DNA of 64,000 nt from UBA2040 sp041674745. Its GTDB lineage: Bacteria > Bacteroidota > Bacteroidia > Flavobacteriales_D > Crocinitomicaceae. Below the pieces are notes generated by a model, which searched no databases, was not told the origin of the DNA, and saw nothing but the letters and a program-made list of their open reading frames with translations. Below, piece after piece: positions 61,612 to 64,000 of this stretch. Location: the NCBI GenBank assembly GCA_041674745.1, contig JBAYVD010000001.1:62001-126000 (forward strand), in the 5' to 3' direction. The stretch's first letter is position 1, and each line of letters starts with the position of its first letter. The position numbers and the translations under genes were made by a program.

Positions 61612-64000
61612 GTGAAAAACCTTCTCTTTTCAGCCTTTTTCTTTGTGAGTGCTTTGTCACTTTCTCAAACTGAAAAATCGTCCTTCATTAATTACTCCGT
61701 AAAGGATGGTTTGTGCGAAAACGCCGTTAATTCGGTCACCCAAGATTCGCGCGGTTTTATTTGGATCGGAACGCAAAGTGGATTCAACCGATTTGATGGA
61801 TTGGGGTTTAAAAAATTCTTCCCGACGGATTTGATAGGTAATTGGGAAATGACCGATAAAACGCTCTTTTATTTTGAGGTGAAGCCCAATGTAATTTTGA
61901 CCAAACTAGGGGATCAAAAACTGTATACTTTCAATACAATTTCTCAGGAATTAAAAAGTGTTGCCATTTTAAAAAACTTGAAATGTGGAGAAATTAATAA
62001 GCTGAATGCCAATCAATTTGTTGTTTCGTTGAATAATTGCGCCTGGGTAATGGATGCCAATTTTCACCTGCTCGAAAAAATTGTTCCTCCGTTGTTGAAA
62101 AAAGATGTATTCGTTAGCGTAAGAAAACTTTCAGCTAACTCGTATTTTGTTTTTTCAGGGAATGAATTTTTCGAATATTCTATCACCGACAAGAAATACA
62201 GACGAATTGTTCCAAAAATAAAATTGGAGGAAGCTCATCAATCCGGCTATTCAGTGTTGTATGTTGACCCGCGCAGTAAAACATTTTTTATAAATAATTT
62301 TTTTAGAGGATTCTTTCGGGTGGACCTGCAAGGAAATCAATTGTGTCATTGGCAAAATGGAGTCACCCGTGAGGTGGTTACATCAAATCCGAATAAAATG
62401 ATTGCCGCCTCAAAAGAACAGGGCCTATTTTGGTTGAGCGGCGACGTCGGGATTTCACTCCTGAATATCAACACAAACAAATCCCAGAATTTTACGCCGG
62501 AGACAAACAATCCTTTCTCCTTGCCCAGCGACTATTCCTGCAACTTGTTTGTGGACAATCAAAAACGGCTATGGGTGAGCTCTTCGAACGGTGTGAGTCG
62601 GCAAAATAAATTCCCAATTTGGATTGACACTTGGAATTTACAGACGGACAAGAATTATCCGTTCATGAATTTACTGCACACCTCCACGGGAGATATGTTT
62701 GCCTCTGTTTATTTTGGGGGTGTTTTTAGATTGAAAGAAAAATCGGAATACGAACAAATTAAACCGTCCGAATTGGACGGTACCTGGTTTCTTTTTGAGG
62801 ACAACAAAACGATAGTTCAAGGTGGTGCGGGGAAAACGATTAAACAGTATAATTTGCGTACGAAAGAAGTTACGCAACAAAATTATTTAGCACCCTACTT
62901 CCCAAATTCGAACCTAATTGTAATGGGTCATAAGGCCAAAAATGGGGACATTTGGTATAGTGGCAATGCGGGTGGAGGATTGGTTCGGCTTGAGCAAAAA
63001 ACAGGAAAAAAGCATCATTTTTCAAGTAAAATCAATTCTTTTTCGGGTTCTTATTTCACCTGTTGTACAGAATCGAAAAACGGGGATTTATGGTTTGGAT
63101 CCAATAAATCACTGGCACTTTTGCATTGGATTCATGAGAAACAACAATTTGAAGAAATTAATTTTGCCCCTAAATTTGAAAAAGCCGGCTATTACTTGAG
63201 CGGTATCAATTGCATGACCATACAGGAAAGCAAAATTATCTGGCTTGGATTTGACGGAACAGGTTTGGTAAAATACAACTTGGAAACGAATGAAATGACC
63301 TTACATACGAACCGTCAAGGATTACTGGATAATTTTATTTTTTCGCTTCTTTTGGATGGGAAAAATAGACTTTGGATTGGTACTGGGAAGGGATTGGGAT
63401 GCTTGTCGGCGGATGAAGGTCATATTTACAATTTTAATCTTCAAAATGGATTCCCTTCTGAGTCTTTTGAAACCAATTGCGCGCAATTTGATGAAAAAAC
63501 CAACCACCTTTGGTTTGCCTCCACAGATTTGCTTTTGCGATTCAACCCAGATCAAATCCTATTGTCCAAGCGAAGAAAAATAGACATATTCATCGATGAG
63601 TTTATCGTAAACAACAAAAACAGGTACAAAGAAAGCACAATTAACTTTCATCTAAAACCGGAAGAGAACAATCTTCAAATCAGTTTTTGCACCTTGAATT
63701 TTTCAGGAAACAACGATGTGATTTACAGCTATCAGCTTCAAGGAGGAGAAAACAAATGGCGGTTGGCGGGAAATAATAAAAGTACCAGTTTGATCAACTT
63801 ACGGGATGGCGAGTATACTTTCAGGTTACGTGCAAAATTATTGGGCGACAAACATTGGACCTATCTAAAAACCCCTATGTCGTTCACGATCGAAACGCCA
63901 TGGTATAAGTCGTGGTGGTTTTTACTCTTGATTTTTATTGTTTCTGTCTTGTTTTTATATGTTCTTATTCGTTCGTATTTCGTTCGCGAAATTGAACAAC
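61612..64000 (+). CDS. Two-component-type sensor with Reg_prop propeller, Y_Y_Y domain and membrane anchor, 3' truncated by window edge
   Basis: The frame is open from a GTG at 61612 to the window end with no stop (796 residues and counting). A signal peptide (MKNLLFSAFFFVSALSLSQ) supports the GTG. Reg_prop propeller blades recur: SVTQDSRGFIWIGTQSGFNR, LFVDNQKRLWVSSSNGVSR, ESKNGDLWFGSN, LLLDGKNRLWIGTGKGLG. Then a Y_Y_Y domain (about 675-760; NNDVIYSYQLQGGENKW, GEYTFRLRAKLLG), a transmembrane helix (about 764-788, WWFLLLIFIVSVLFLYVLI) and the first cytoplasmic residues (RSYFVREIEQ). Output is not visible: such proteins usually end in a LytS-type histidine kinase, HisKA/HATPase or SpoIIE phosphatase. 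Confidence 0.85.
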   Translation, partial: MKNLLFSAFFFVSALSLSQTEKSSFINYSVKDGLCENAVNSVTQDSRGFIWIGTQSGFNRFDGLGFKKFFPTDLIGNWEMTDKTLFYFEVKPNVILTKLGDQKLYTFNTISQELKSVAILKNLKCGEINKLNANQFVVSLNNCAWVMDANFHLLEKIVPPLLKKDVFVSVRKLSANSYFVFSGNEFFEYSITDKKYRRIVPKIKLEEAHQSGYSVLYVDPRSKTFFINNFFRGFFRVDLQGNQLCHWQNGVTREVVTSNPNKMIAASKEQGLFWLSGDVGISLLNINTNKSQNFTPETNNPFSLPSDYSCNLFVDNQKRLWVSSSNGVSRQNKFPIWIDTWNLQTDKNYPFMNLLHTSTGDMFASVYFGGVFRLKEKSEYEQIKPSELDGTWFLFEDNKTIVQGGAGKTIKQYNLRTKEVTQQNYLAPYFPNSNLIVMGHKAKNGDIWYSGNAGGGLVRLEQKTGKKHHFSSKINSFSGSYFTCCTESKNGDLWFGSNKSLALLHWIHEKQQFEEINFAPKFEKAGYYLSGINCMTIQESKIIWLGFDGTGLVKYNLETNEMTLHTNRQGLLDNFIFSLLLDGKNRLWIGTGKGLGCLSADEGHIYNFNLQNGFPSESFETNCAQFDEKTNHLWFASTDLLLRFNPDQILLSKRRKIDIFIDEFIVNNKNRYKESTINFHLKPEENNLQISFCTLNFSGNNDVIYSYQLQGGENKWRLAGNNKSTSLINLRDGEYTFRLRAKLLGDKHWTYLKTPMSFTIETPWYKSWWFLLLIFIVSVLFLYVLIRSYFVREIEQ

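Noticed and set aside
1..64000. CRISPR arrays, tRNA or rRNA genes, prophage or transposase genes
   Set aside because: I read all intergenic gaps for regularly spaced repeats, T-loop GTTCRA motifs and cloverleaf arms, and read the protein products for transposase, integrase or phage motifs; none were found.

Overview
The window is chromosomal DNA from a Bacteroidota bacterium of the Flavobacteriales, most like Crocinitomicaceae/Fluviicola-type genomes. This is inferred from several things seen in the sequence. Four large secreted proteins end in type IX secretion (T9SS) type A sorting domains (YPNP/SPNP). There are flavobacterial families (DUF6427, DUF4286, DUF2807/GIN, PD40 proteins). Promoter boxes match the Bacteroidota TTTG-N(~20)-TAnnTTTG pattern, and starts are A-rich without Shine-Dalgarno sequences. 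I see no tRNA, rRNA, CRISPR array, transposase or phage gene. Most of the window is housekeeping and envelope genes. Two coding regions run off the ends: the tail of a CtpA-type S41 protease on the left, and an 800-residue-plus Reg_prop/Y_Y_Y sensor (61612 onward) on the right.

Layout. 1-3.3 kb: S41 protease tail, a bidirectional terminator, an exported cytochrome c/PHM-type copper monooxygenase fusion, and a tryptophan 2,3-dioxygenase. 3.3-6.9 kb (minus): CNNM/CBS protein, secreted protein, HAD phosphatase and truA, all joined by 4-bp start/stop overlaps. 7-10 kb: purQ-purD and a DUF6427 membrane protein. 10-11.2 kb: DUF4286 gene and rsmA. 11.6-17.2 kb: two GT4 glycosyltransferases and mfd. 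17.2-25.9 kb: two alpha/beta hydrolases, a methyltransferase, fbp, and two ECF sigma/anti-sigma modules, one of them downstream of a secreted protein that resembles the tail of DUF2723 proteins. 26-32.6 kb: an inorganic-carbon uptake cluster (small exported protein, dabA, dabB, SulP transporter). 32.7-37.1 kb: envelope proteins. 37.2-39.2 kb: GNAT gene, oxyR and a divergent dps sharing an OxyR-like operator. 39.3-46.3 kb: GIN lipoprotein, a PAS/GAF/SpoIIE phosphatase, an OmpA lipoprotein and a LamG T9SS protein. 46.4-49.3 kb: pgk, xseA and xseB. 49.3-60 kb: an outer-membrane-type protein flanked by a duplicated xseB 3' end, T9SS cargo, an S9 peptidase and a PD40 protein. 60-64 kb: hemW, a coiled-coil protein and the truncated sensor.

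Best leads. (1) A 44-bp near-perfect copy of the xseB 3' end lies 783 bp downstream, with a single outer-membrane-type gene between the copies; this looks like a footprint of integration at a gene end. (2) Two otherwise unrelated secreted proteins (35396-37099 and 50156-52000) share an N-terminal domain of about 150 residues, with a THCAVGFL motif and a GFTLEEL..IQ..Y end, that I cannot assign to a named family. (3) A DabA-DabB-SulP bicarbonate uptake cluster retains its zinc-site residues and has three hairpins in its leader. (4) A CxxCH cytochrome/PHM fusion retains every copper-ligand position. (5) A symmetric OxyR-like operator abuts a textbook Bacteroidota promoter in front of dps. Function calls are by motif and family recognition only; no database search was run.
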